Origin: Neorhizobium petrolearium
GTDB lineage: Bacteria; Pseudomonadota; Alphaproteobacteria; Rhizobiales; Rhizobiaceae
NCBI RefSeq assembly: GCF_017873175.1
Contig: NZ_JAGGJW010000023.1
Span: 1-64,000, forward strand
DNA: 64,000 nt
Reading direction: 5' to 3'
The stretch's first letter is position 1. Every line of letters starts with the position of its first letter. Below the pieces are notes generated by a model. The model was not told where the DNA came from. It saw only the letters and a list, made by a program, of their open reading frames with translations, and made no database searches. Made by a program: the position numbers and the translations under genes. Shown piece by piece: positions 25,128 through 33,718 of this stretch.

Positions 25128-26627
25128 TCAATCGCTCTGCACCGGCAAGGATCTATCTTTATCTCTATTTCTGTCTTCTGAGGAATCGCAATCGACTGCA
25201 TCGCGGACAAAAGCGCCTTGAGCGCGCAAGGTCGACTGCAACTCCGCAATCTCGACATCCCGCGGTGTCACACCGCGGTTGGCCGCAATGCCTGCCGCCG
25301 CTCCCGCCGCCTGCCCCGTCAGCCAGCATTGGGGAATTTCCCGCATGAAACCATGGCTGTTCGCATCGCAGGAGATGTGACGCCCGGCCGCCAGCAATCC
25401 GTTCAGCCTCAGAGGCACAAGGGCTCCGTAAGGCACGGAAAGGACCGGAAACTTCGGAGAAACCGAGGGACTGACGCCCACCTCGTCGGGTTGGATCGCG
25501 CCGCTCCCCCACTGACTGCGCTCGATCCGCCCGACACCCGCCAGACGCCTCGTGTGCCGGACGCCGAGTTGCGGCGCACTCAGGAGCATGTAGGCGTCCT
25601 TGAAACCCGGCGCATGCTTCCGGAAGAATTCGCAATGCGACTGCATGAAACGATGCGAGCGGATTTCGACTTCGGTCATGTCGTCCACGTTGAGCGCCGA
25701 GAGGCCCGATTGCCGGGGACCCAGGAAAAGCGCAATGTCGTTGCGCCAGGAAACGTAGGGCGTCTGAAAGAAGCCGAGCTGCTCGCGTCCCAACGTGTTG
25801 AAATCCGCAAATGCCTGTTCTTCCGTTCCGCGGAAAGCCAGCCATGTCTCCATGTCCACGCCGCCCAGCATAAAGCCCGTATTCATCGAGTGATGGACGT
25901 CGCCTTCCTCGATGTCGGCCTCGAAGCTTGCTCCCGCACGCGCAAAGATGTCGCCGTCGCCGGTACAGTCCACCACGACCTTGGCCAAGATCGCCTGGCG
26001 CCCCTCTTTGCTTTCGAAGATCACGCCCTGGACGGCGCCGTCCTGCACGACCGGCATCGCTGCCCAGGAATGGAAGACAATCCGCACCCCTGCCTCGATC
26101 AGCATTTCCTGTGAGGTCAGTTTCAGTCTCTCGGGGTCAATGGTCGGGGCCCAGGTGACGATGCCGTGAAAGGCGGATGTTCGGAGCCGCCAATGTTTCG
26201 CAAGATCAGGGTCCCGCACGCCCCAAAGCGCCCTGTCCGGGCCGGCCACGGCTTCAGGGGGAAGTCGGCCGATCGCCTCCTCGGCAAATCCGCGAATGAC
26301 CTGCCGCCCTTCCCAATCGGTCATCCGGTCGATCCAGATCACGACGCCGCCCGTGGAAAGTCCGCCGAGATGATTGTAGCGCTCCAGGACCACGACCTCC
26401 GCCCCGGTTCTGGCCGCGGCAAGTGCGGCCGCGGTTCCGGATGGTCCGCCGCCCACGACCAGCACATCACAGCGATGATAGAGGGGAATATCGCGCGCTT
26501 CTTCCCTCAGAACCCCCTCGCCGTTGCGACGGGGGAAAACATACTGCCCCGATTCAAAGATGTCAGAGCTCAGGAAGCGGTTTTCGCTCTGGCGTATCTC
26601 CTTCACCGATACGTTCCGCTCATTCAT
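25128..26627 (-). CDS. FAD-dependent oxidoreductase (FAD_oxidored family)
   Basis: This 499-residue protein has an FAD-binding Rossmann motif CDVLVVGGGPSGTAAALAAA at about 54-73, followed by VVVLERYNHLGGLSTGG. VVDCTGDGDIFARAGASFE and the C-terminal LLAAGRHISCDANSHGFMRE and CWLTGQAAGAAAGIA pattern follow. This belongs to the family near fumarate-reductase and thiazole-type flavoproteins, whose members include dehydrogenases of unclear substrate. No signal peptide. The ATG at 26627 has GAGGGAGGA upstream. Monocistronic. Confidence 0.85.
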   Translation of the reverse strand: MNERNVSVKEIRQSENRFLSSDIFESGQYVFPRRNGEGVLREEARDIPLYHRCDVLVVGGGPSGTAAALAAARTGAEVVVLERYNHLGGLSTGGVVIWIDRMTDWEGRQVIRGFAEEAIGRLPPEAVAGPDRALWGVRDPDLAKHWRLRTSAFHGIVTWAPTIDPERLKLTSQEMLIEAGVRIVFHSWAAMPVVQDGAVQGVIFESKEGRQAILAKVVVDCTGDGDIFARAGASFEADIEEGDVHHSMNTGFMLGGVDMETWLAFRGTEEQAFADFNTLGREQLGFFQTPYVSWRNDIALFLGPRQSGLSALNVDDMTEVEIRSHRFMQSHCEFFRKHAPGFKDAYMLLSAPQLGVRHTRRLAGVGRIERSQWGSGAIQPDEVGVSPSVSPKFPVLSVPYGALVPLRLNGLLAAGRHISCDANSHGFMREIPQCWLTGQAAGAAAGIAANRGVTPRDVEIAELQSTLRAQGAFVRDAVDCDSSEDRNRDKDRSLPVQSD

Positions 26628-26797
26628 GGCATCCTCCCTCATTTCCGCCGGCCACCGCTCCCGCGCGAGCCGAAGCGAAATTAGCCCGGGAAAAGGAGCC
26701 TCGGAAAGATACCAATATGCCGATAGAGCTTTCTCGATTCACGATAGATGATGGGGCTTCGGTGTCGGTATAGGTTGGGTGGGAAAGCCATGCCGCT

Positions 26798-26858
26798 CGT
26801 GATCTCCCCCCTTGGGGGAGATGCCCGGCAGGCCAGAGGGGGCGGACACGGCACGCCC
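26798..26858. repeat. Rhizobiales-type intergenic repeat unit
   Basis: The gene-free stretch carries a perfect hairpin, ATCTCCCCC / GGGGGAGAT (26802-26822), then CCCGGCAGGCCAGAGGGGGCG. From memory, this CTCCCCC-TTG-GGGGAGATG-plus-GAGGGGGCG module is a dispersed intergenic repeat in many Rhizobiales genomes. Only one copy was noticed in this window. Confidence 0.6.
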
Positions 26859-26877
26859 TCTCCTGAAAGCCGGTCAC

Positions 26878-28500
26878 TTAACTCCGCAAACCCGGCGCCT
26901 CGTAGCCCGTCCGCTCGACATATTCCGTATACCCGCCGTCATAACGGTGGATGCCGTCGGGCGTCAGTTCGAGCACGCGATTGGAAAGTTCGGCGAGAAA
27001 ATGCCGGTCGTGGCTGACGAACAGCATCGTCCCCTCGTATTCCGAAAGCGCCCTGATCAGCATTTCCTTGGTGTCGAGGTCCAGGTGGTTGGTCGGCTCG
27101 TCGAGGACCAGGAAATTAGGCGGATCGAAGAGCATCGCGGCCATTACCAGGCGTGCCTTCTCGCCGCCAGACAGCACCCGGCACTTCTTCTCCACGTCGT
27201 CACCGGAAAAACCGAAGCAACCGGCGAGCGTGCGCAAAGCCCCTTGGCCCGCGCGCGGAAACTCGGCCTCCAGCCATTCGAAAACCGTGAGATCCCCATC
27301 AAGCAGGTCCATTGCATGCTGGGCGAAATAGCCCATCTTGACGCTGGCGCCCACCGTCACGCTGCCCGTATCCGGTTCGGTCGCGCCGGCCACCAGCTTC
27401 AAGAGCGTCGACTTGCCGGCGCCGTTGATGCCCATGATGCACCAGCGTTCCTTGCGGCGGACCATGAAGTCCAGCCCCTCGTAGATCGAACGACTGCCGT
27501 AAGCCTTGTGAACGTTCTTGAGGTTCACGACGTCCTCGCCGGAGCGCGGCGCCGGCTGGAATTCGAAGGCGACCGACTGTCGGCGCCTGGGCGGCTCGAC
27601 ACGCTCGATCTTGTCGAGCTTCTTCACCCGGCTCTGCACCTGCGCGGCGTGACTGGCGCGCGCCTTGAAGCGCTCGATGAATTTGATCTCCTTGGCGAGC
27701 ATCGCCTGCTGGCGCTCGAACTGCGCCTGCTGCTGCTTTTCGTTCTGGGCCCGCTGCTGTTCATAGAAGCCGTAGTCGCCGGAATAGGTCGTCAGCGACC
27801 CCGCATCGATCTCGATGATCTTGTTGACGATGCGGTTCATGAACTCGCGGTCGTGCGATGTCATCAACAGCGCACCATCATAATCCTTCAGGAAATCTTC
27901 GAGCCAGATCAGGCTTTCGAGATCGAGATGGTTCGACGGTTCGTCCAGCAGCATCACGTCGGGGCGCATGAGCAGGATGCGGGCGAGCGCCACGCGCATC
28001 TTCCATCCGCCCGAAAGCTTGCCGACATCGCCATCCATCATCTCCTCGGTGAAGCTCAACCCCGCCAGCACCTCGCGGGCGCGGCCTTCCAGTCCGTAAC
28101 CGTCGAGTTCCTCGTAACGGGCCTGCACCTCGCCGTAACGCTCGATGATGGCCTCCATCTCGTCCATGCGGTCCGGATCGACCATGGCTGACTCGAGTTC
28201 GCGCAACTCGGCGGCGACGACACTTACGGGACCGGCACCGTCCATCACCTCGGTGACAGCGCTCACGCCCGCCATCTCGCCGACGTCCTGACTGAAATAG
28301 CCGATGGTGATGTTCTTCTCCGTCGCGATCTGTCCTTCATCCGGCAACTCCTGCCCGGTGATCATCCGGAAAAGCGTCGTCTTGCCGGCGCCATTCGGAC
28401 CGACGAGGCCGACCTTTTCGCCGCGGTTCAGCGCCGCGGAGGCTTCGATATAGAGAATGCGGTGGCTGTTCGATTTGCTGATGTTCTCGATGCGGATCAT
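26878..28500 (-). CDS. ABC-F family ATPase (ribosome-associated)
   Basis: This 540-residue protein has two ABC cassettes and no membrane segments. Cassette 1: Walker A GPNGAGKTTLFR (about 35), signature KLSGGWKMRV, Walker B VMLLDEPSNHLD. Cassette 2: Walker A GINGAGKSTLL (about 351), signature VLSGGEKARL, Walker B FLVLDEPTNHLD. A Gln/Lys-rich linker (RAQNEKQQQAQFERQQAM, about 243-260) joins them as in EttA/YbiT/Uup proteins, which act on the ribosome E site or on stalled ribosomes. It is not a transporter. Subfamily not assigned. Confidence 0.93.
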   Translation of the reverse strand: MIRIENISKSNSHRILYIEASAALNRGEKVGLVGPNGAGKTTLFRMITGQELPDEGQIATEKNITIGYFSQDVGEMAGVSAVTEVMDGAGPVSVVAAELRELESAMVDPDRMDEMEAIIERYGEVQARYEELDGYGLEGRAREVLAGLSFTEEMMDGDVGKLSGGWKMRVALARILLMRPDVMLLDEPSNHLDLESLIWLEDFLKDYDGALLMTSHDREFMNRIVNKIIEIDAGSLTTYSGDYGFYEQQRAQNEKQQQAQFERQQAMLAKEIKFIERFKARASHAAQVQSRVKKLDKIERVEPPRRRQSVAFEFQPAPRSGEDVVNLKNVHKAYGSRSIYEGLDFMVRRKERWCIMGINGAGKSTLLKLVAGATEPDTGSVTVGASVKMGYFAQHAMDLLDGDLTVFEWLEAEFPRAGQGALRTLAGCFGFSGDDVEKKCRVLSGGEKARLVMAAMLFDPPNFLVLDEPTNHLDLDTKEMLIRALSEYEGTMLFVSHDRHFLAELSNRVLELTPDGIHRYDGGYTEYVERTGYEAPGLRS

Positions 28501-28527
28501 GGAAGGACTTCATTCGTTCACGGCAAT

Positions 28528-28558
28528 AAAAAAGCCGGATCGTCTCCGACCCGGCTTT
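28528..28558 (-). terminator. tig terminator
   Basis: Read on the minus strand, AAGCCGGGTCGG and CCGGCTT arms are followed by a T6 run; 22 bases beyond the tig stop. Confidence 0.85.
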
Positions 28559-28579
28559 CCTATCTCTTGTCTGCGAAAT

Positions 28580-30073
28580 TTATTCGGCGCTGTCTTCAGC
28601 AGCCTTCTTCTTCGGCGCAGCCTTCTTCTTCGGAGCGGCAGCTTCCTCGCCTTCGGCCGCATCAGCAGCCTCAGTCTTGGCGGCAGCCTTCTTCGGAGCG
28701 GCCTTCTTCTTGGCCGGCTTCGCGGCGGTTTCGCCTTCTTCGTCTTCGGCGAGCAGTTCTTCCTTCGTCACCGTCTTGTCAGTGACATTGATTTCGGAGA
28801 GCAGCTTGTCGACGACCTTTTCTTCGAAAATCGGCGCACGCAGCGATGCGGAAGCACCCGGCGTCTTGCGGAAGAAGTCGAGGATTTCCTTCTGCTGGCC
28901 CGGGAACTGCTGGAGCTGAGCATAAAGAGCGCGCTGCATTTCCTCCTCGGTCACCTCGACGCCAGCCTTTTCGCCGATCTCGGAGAGAACGAGGCCGAGA
29001 CGAACGCGGCGTTCGGCGAGCTTGCGGTATTCGGCGCGGGCGTCTTCCTCGGTCGTGCCTTCATCCTCGAAGGTCTTGCCGGACTGCGAGAGATCGGTGT
29101 TGATCTGGCGCCAGATGTTTTCGAATTCCGCATCGACCAGGCTCTGCGGGGTGTCGAACTGATACATCTCGTCGAGCTGGTCGAGAATCTGGCGCTTCAC
29201 CTTCTGGCGGGTGACGTTGCCATACTGGCTTTCGATCTGGCCGCGGACGATCTCCTTCAGGCGATCGACGGATTCGATGCCGAGCTTCGTGGCGAGCTCA
29301 TCATTGATCTCGATGGCGGCCGGAGCTGCAACGTCCTTGACGGTAATGTCGAAGGTTGCTTCCTTGCCAGCGAGGCTTGCCGCCGGATAGTCGGCCGGGA
29401 AGGTCACGGTGATCTGCTTCTCATCACCGGCCTTGACGCCAACCAGCTGATCTTCGAAGCCCGGGATGAAGCGGCCGGAGCCAAGAACCAGTTCGGCATC
29501 TTCGGCAGCGCCGCCGTCGAAGGCTTCGCCGTCGACCTTGCCGAGATAGTCCATGGTGACGCGGTCGCCTTCGGCAGCCTTGCCCTTCTTGCTCTCGTAG
29601 GTGCGGGCGCTTTCGGCGACCTTCTCGATCTGCTCGTTGACCTCGTCTTCGGTGACTTCGACGACTTCACGCACGACGGAGAGACCGCTGATCGGCTTCA
29701 GCTCGATCTGCGGGATGACCTCGTAGGAGACCGTGAATTCGAAATCGGTCTGGGCGTTCAGGATCTTCTCGGCTTCAGCCTCATCCTCGGTCATCGTGAC
29801 CGACGGCTGGGTAGCGGACTTTTCGCCGCGATCGGAGAGGATCTGGGTCGGGCGTTCGTTGACGATCTCCCTGACCAGGTCGGCCATGATCGACTTGCCG
29901 TACATCTTCTTCAGATGCGCGACCGGAACCTTGCCCGGACGGAAACCATTGATGCGGACCTTGTCCTTGGCGTCGGCGAGGCGCTGGTTGAGCTGCGCTT
30001 CCATATCCCGCTTCGGGATAACGACCTTGATTTCGCGCTTCAGCCCTTCAGCGAGCGTTTCGGTAACCTGCAT
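28580..30073 (-). CDS. tig: Trigger factor, ribosome-associated chaperone
   Basis: This 497-residue protein has the ribosome-binding domain with the GFRPGKVPVAHLKKMYG signature at about 44-60, the peptidyl-prolyl isomerase (FKBP) domain at about 160-250 (GDRVTMDYLGKVDGEAFDGG), and a helical C-terminal domain. The last 45-50 residues form a Lys/Ala-rich tail (KKKAAPKKAAAKTEAADA and similar), longer than in E. coli TF (432 residues) and common in alphaproteobacteria. It binds at the ribosome exit tunnel and folds nascent chains. Confidence 0.97.
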   Translation of the reverse strand: MQVTETLAEGLKREIKVVIPKRDMEAQLNQRLADAKDKVRINGFRPGKVPVAHLKKMYGKSIMADLVREIVNERPTQILSDRGEKSATQPSVTMTEDEAEAEKILNAQTDFEFTVSYEVIPQIELKPISGLSVVREVVEVTEDEVNEQIEKVAESARTYESKKGKAAEGDRVTMDYLGKVDGEAFDGGAAEDAELVLGSGRFIPGFEDQLVGVKAGDEKQITVTFPADYPAASLAGKEATFDITVKDVAAPAAIEINDELATKLGIESVDRLKEIVRGQIESQYGNVTRQKVKRQILDQLDEMYQFDTPQSLVDAEFENIWRQINTDLSQSGKTFEDEGTTEEDARAEYRKLAERRVRLGLVLSEIGEKAGVEVTEEEMQRALYAQLQQFPGQQKEILDFFRKTPGASASLRAPIFEEKVVDKLLSEINVTDKTVTKEELLAEDEEGETAAKPAKKKAAPKKAAAKTEAADAAEGEEAAAPKKKAAPKKKAAEDSAE

Positions 30074-30232
30074 TTTTAAACCTTCATATCGTGGCGGCGG
30101 TGCCCAAATATCTGGCGTCTACAGCCGTAGTTTCAGTGAGCACATCGCCGGAACTTCAAAGAGACCAGCCGCGGCTTTGCGGAGCGCATGTCGTCCAGCC
30201 GAAAGCGGCTCCGACCGCACTCCCGGCGGTTC

Positions 30233-30317
<85 letters not shown>

Positions 30318-30711
30318 GCCCCAAACCGCGTCGAAAATCCTCGTGGCCAGAGGCCTTCCGGAGCGCGCGTCTCTATATCACCCGTTTCAGCCCACGCAAA
30401 GGAAAAATGACGCTTTTTTGGCGCTTCCGGAAAAGCCGGGTTTCCAGCAGCGGAAGCAGACCGAAACCGGTTTGAGGAAGATCAATAACTTTTTATTAAA
30501 TTCGAATATGCATACTTAAAGTCGCGAGCAATGGAAGCCATGCATCAGTCGCATGCCATCCATTCGGATATTGCACTGCACAATGACAGCGCAGTCTCAT
30601 AATATGCAGATACAGAGATTGATTGGAACCGATTTCGGTCTCTCTGGTTCGGGCGGTCTGGCACCCGCCCTGAAAGAATGGTGCCCTCGGGATTGAACCC
30701 GTGACAAGAAT
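30318..30711. other. Intergenic region between tRNA-Leu and the sRNA
   Basis: These 394 bases have no convincing ORF. They contain a short GC hairpin with arms GGGCGGTC/ACCCGCCC-like near 30648-30670 and the presumed promoter of the sRNA. The A+T-rich part at 30480-30520 is lower in GC than its surroundings. Confidence 0.4.
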
Positions 30712-30833
30712 TCGGGCCACGCACTCCTCCTCCCAGCGTAAGCCCGATGGGACTGGCGACCTCCTCCTCCCAAATCGCCAGTCATTACAAATGACGCCCA
30801 CCGGACCTCCTCCCCCGGTGGGCGTTATTTTTT
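30712..30833 (+). ncRNA. Trans-acting small RNA, alpha-r14 (NfeR1/Smr14C) family
   Basis: Three hairpins each expose CCTCCTCCC in the loop: 30726-30734, 30763-30771 and 30806-30814. The stems are GGGC...GCCC (30714-30744), GACTGGCGA/TCGCCAGTC (30751-30783, perfect) and ACGCCCACCGG/CCGGTGGGCGT (30794-30825), the last followed by T6 as terminator. Three anti-Shine-Dalgarno loops define the alpha-r14 sRNAs of Rhizobiales (NfeR1 in Sinorhizobium, about 120 nt, Hfq-linked). They pair with ribosome-binding sites, including those of ABC-transporter mRNAs. The 5' end is estimated. Confidence 0.88.
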
Positions 30834-31036
30834 GCTCAGCAGCATCGAGCCTTGCAAACTTGCCTATGATTTACCCAGGGAGCCCTTTGGTTAATCGTTT
30901 CGTAATGCGCAGGACGCATAGGTGGCATACGTAATGAGCGCTGTTTCTTTTTGCGGCGCAACATATATTAACGGTCATGAGATCGAAGTCAGCGCCGAAT
31001 GGGCTGCTGGCAAGGACCCGAGAAAAGGACATGACC

Positions 31037-31183
31037 ATGAACATCGCACAGAAGATCAGCAGCTGGCGCAAGTACCGCGAAACTGTCAACGAGCTCGGTC
31101 GCATGACCGACCGTGAACTTAGCGACCTCGGCATCGGCCGCGCCGACATCCGCCGCGTCGCTCGGACCGCAGTCGGCTTCTAA
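31037..31183 (+). CDS. DUF1127 protein, 48 residues
   Basis: The frame MNIAQKISSWRKYRETVNEL GRMTDREL (given in parts) SDLGIGRADIRRVARTAV is the canonical short DUF1127 form: a basic helix, a turn, then DLGI.R.DIRR.A. AAGGAC lies 6 bases upstream of this ATG, so I prefer it to the ATG at 31031. Short DUF1127 proteins in Agrobacterium and Rhodobacter affect RNA decay, growth and stress. It has its own terminator, and a paralogue follows 260 bases downstream. Confidence 0.9.
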   Translation: MNIAQKISSWRKYRETVNELGRMTDRELSDLGIGRADIRRVARTAVGF

Positions 31184-31216
31184 GCCGCTCTACATATTCG
31201 CGTCAGCGACCTTTGG

Positions 31217-31244
31217 AAAGCGCCTCCTCCGGGAGGCGCTTTTC
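31217..31244 (+). terminator. Terminator of the first short DUF1127 gene
   Basis: AAAGCGCCTCC and GGAGGCGCTTTT arms with a short loop, then TTTTCGTTT. Confidence 0.85.
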
Positions 31245-31443
31245 GTTTGTGCCCGGAAATTTTACGCCTCAAGCACCTGCCCACTTTTCAAGCTGAGCCG
31301 GAAAATTCATCAACCCCCTGCACATTTGCATGGCAGTCGCACATTTTTTGCACTGCACTTTCTTATTATGCGGTTGTATAAGACAGTCATCGCTGATGCC
31401 GAGACAGAGCGTCAGGACAAAGATGAAATTTGAGGAAACAACC

Positions 31444-31587
31444 ATGAACCCGATCCGTATCGCTAAGAACTGGATCAGCTACCGCCGCACGATGAACGAG
31501 CTTGGGAATCTTTCCAACCAGGCCCTCAACGACATCGGTCTGACCCGGTACGACATCCGCCACATCGCGGCCCGTTCTTTCCGTTAA
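31444..31587 (+). CDS. DUF1127 protein, 47 residues
   Basis: The frame MNPIRIAKNWISYRRTMNEL, GNLSNQALNDIGLTRYDIRH is the same short DUF1127 form as at 31037, with about half of the residues identical. GAGGAAA lies 6 bases upstream of the ATG. Upstream, TTGCAC...TTGTATAAG near 31350-31380 could be a promoter, so the two genes seem to be separate units. A terminator follows. Confidence 0.9.
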   Translation: MNPIRIAKNWISYRRTMNELGNLSNQALNDIGLTRYDIRHIAARSFR

Positions 31588-31670
31588 TCCGCTTCTCGCA
31601 GGCGGACCCGCGCGGTATCACGCCGCTGCGGCGAGAGGAACAAGTCCGGGAGAACATCCAAGGACGTATC

Positions 31671-31696
31671 AAAGGCACCTTCTGAGGTGCCTTTTT
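31671..31696 (+). terminator. Terminator of the second short DUF1127 gene
   Basis: AAAGGCACCT and AGGTGCCTTT arms around a TCTG tetraloop, followed by T5. Confidence 0.88.
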
Positions 31697-31751
31697 GATT
31701 CCGGCCCATTTTTGATTCCGGTCGAGCAAATGGCGTGATATTGAGCCGGCC

Positions 31752-33161
31752 ATGAACACGAATTCTCTCTCCCCTATTCATGTCGTTGGCGGCGGTCTGG
31801 CCGGTTCCGAGGCCGCCTGGCAGATTGCATCGGCCGGTATTCCGGTCATTCTCCACGAAATGCGCGGCGTGCGCGGCACGGACGCCCACAAGACGGATGG
31901 CCTGGCCGAGCTTGTCTGTTCGAATTCCTTCCGGTCGGACGATGCAACGTCCAATGCGGTCGGCGTCATTCACGCGGAAATGCGGCTCGCCGGTTCGCTG
32001 ATCATGGCCTCGGCCGATAGGAACCAGGTGCCGGCCGGCGGCGCACTTGCCGTCGACCGCGACGGTTTTTCGGGCGCCGTCACCGAAGCAATCGAAAAGC
32101 ACCCGCTGATCACCATCGTGCGCGAGGAAATCCAGGGCCTGCCGCCCCGAGAATGGGATCTCGCGATCATCGCGACCGGTCCCCTCACCTCGCCGGCCCT
32201 CGCCGCGGCGATCCAGAGCGAGACCGGCGAGGATCAGCTCGCCTTCTTTGACGCGATCGCGCCGATCGTGCATCGAGATTCGATCGACATGGACATCTGC
32301 TGGTATCAGTCGCGCTATGACAAGATCGGTCCCGGCGGCACCGGCAAGGATTACATCAATTGCCCGATGGACGAGGCGCAGTACAATGCTTTCGTCGATG
32401 CGCTGATCGCCGCCGATACGGTGGGCTTCAAGGAATGGGAGGGCACACCCTATTTCGACGGCTGCCTGCCGATCGAGGTGATGGCGGAGCGCGGCCGCGA
32501 AACCCTGAGGCATGGGCCGATGAAACCGATGGGCCTTACCAATGCCCATAATCCGACGGTCAAGCCCTATGCGGTCGTGCAGCTCCGCCAGGACAATGCG
32601 CTCGGCACGCTTTACAATATGGTCGGTTTCCAGACGAAGCTGAAATACGGCGCGCAGGTCGACGTCTTTCGCCTGATCCCCGGCCTCCAGAATTCAGAAT
32701 TCGCGCGTCTCGGCGGTCTGCACCGCAACACTTACATCCATTCGCCGGTGTTGCTCGACAGGACGCTGACGCTGAAAAGCCGGCAAGGCCTACGTTTTGC
32801 GGGCCAAATCACCGGCTGCGAAGGTTATGTGGAAAGTGCCGCGATCGGGCTGCTCGCCGGCCGTTTCGCCGCCGCCGAACGCAAGGGTGAACCGCTTGTT
32901 GCCCCACCAGCCACAACCGCCTTCGGCTCCCTGCTCGGCCATATCACTGGTGGGCACCTGGTTTCAGAGGACGAGCCGGGCAAGCGCTCCTTCCAGCCGA
33001 TGAATATCAATTTCGGGCTTTTCCCCGAGCTGGAGCCGGGCTCGATCGTCAGGCCGGAAGGCGTCAAGCGTTTCCGCGGCAAGGACAAGACGATCGTAAA
33101 GCGGCAATTGCTCTCCGCCCGTGCGCTCAGGGACTGCGCTAGCTGGCTCGGTCCGGAGTGA
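31752..33161 (+). CDS. trmFO: TrmFO, folate-dependent tRNA U54 methyltransferase
   Basis: This 469-residue flavoprotein makes ribothymidine at tRNA position 54 using methylene-tetrahydrofolate and FADH2. The N-terminal FAD motif is VVGGGLAGSEAAWQIA (about 11-26). The CSNSFRSDD cysteine follows at about 56, and the catalytic Cys is in the INCPMDEAQYN region. The C-terminal GxxGxxGY-type region is ITGCEGYVESAAIGLLAG. TrmFO is present in alphaproteobacteria and Gram-positives in place of TrmA. Its 3' end overlaps a convergent gene by about 23 bases. Confidence 0.96.
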   Translation: MNTNSLSPIHVVGGGLAGSEAAWQIASAGIPVILHEMRGVRGTDAHKTDGLAELVCSNSFRSDDATSNAVGVIHAEMRLAGSLIMASADRNQVPAGGALAVDRDGFSGAVTEAIEKHPLITIVREEIQGLPPREWDLAIIATGPLTSPALAAAIQSETGEDQLAFFDAIAPIVHRDSIDMDICWYQSRYDKIGPGGTGKDYINCPMDEAQYNAFVDALIAADTVGFKEWEGTPYFDGCLPIEVMAERGRETLRHGPMKPMGLTNAHNPTVKPYAVVQLRQDNALGTLYNMVGFQTKLKYGAQVDVFRLIPGLQNSEFARLGGLHRNTYIHSPVLLDRTLTLKSRQGLRFAGQITGCEGYVESAAIGLLAGRFAAAERKGEPLVAPPATTAFGSLLGHITGGHLVSEDEPGKRSFQPMNINFGLFPELEPGSIVRPEGVKRFRGKDKTIVKRQLLSARALRDCASWLGPE

Positions 33162-33648
33162 CGTTTTCGGCCGGGGCCTCCGCCTCGGCTGGCGCCTCCG
33201 CAATCTCATCGATCTCGCGATCCGTGACGCTGACGTAGTTGTCAAGCAGCCAGAGGGAGACTTCGGCTGCCTCCTTCTCTGTCGGGAAGACGAAGGTGCC
33301 GTTCTGGGTTGGCGCATCGAGAAACTCGACGCTGAAACCCTTGGCGTTCGGAAGGGGCGTGACACGCACACGTCCCGGCTCGATCAGATGGCAGGCATAG
33401 TGGTTGCGTCGGCTGCGCATGAAGCCGGCCTTGTTGTCGTGCAGACGCACGAAGATCGCCTCACCATCCGCCGTGACATGCAGGCTGCGGATCGCTTCAT
33501 TGGGAAAGGCACGGCCGAATTCCAGGATTGCCAGACCGGTATCGTGACGATTGCCTTCGGTGCGCTCCCCGCTGACGAGTCGGGTCACGTAATAGGCAAG
33601 CCCCATCAGGAGCACGAAGATGATCGACCAGACGATGATGGGGCTCAC
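33139..33648 (-). CDS. Membrane-anchored protein of unknown function
   Basis: This 169-residue protein starts MSPIIVWSIIFVLLMGLAYY with a single N-terminal transmembrane helix. A domain of about 110 residues follows (GLAILEFGRAFPNEAIRSLH, HDNKAGFMRSR, YACHLIEPGR). The acidic tail contains repeated Glu-Ala-Pro (AEAPAEAEAPAEN). It converges with trmFO and follows the phytoene-synthase-like gene on the same strand. I know the family only as a conserved rhizobial hypothetical. Confidence 0.8.
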   Translation of the reverse strand: MSPIIVWSIIFVLLMGLAYYVTRLVSGERTEGNRHDTGLAILEFGRAFPNEAIRSLHVTADGEAIFVRLHDNKAGFMRSRRNHYACHLIEPGRVRVTPLPNAKGFSVEFLDAPTQNGTFVFPTEKEAAEVSLWLLDNYVSVTDREIDEIAEAPAEAEAPAENVTPDRAS

Positions 33649-33718
33649 ATCGCTTCTCCTTTGATGGGCCTACCTCCGCCTTCTTTAGCCTGCGAGGCTT
33701 GTGCGAATTTGGTGTCCG

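Noticed and set aside
30660..30712. tRNA-like string GGGATTGAACCCGTGAC before the sRNA
   Set aside because: It resembles a T-arm, but no acceptor or anticodon stem can be formed around it.
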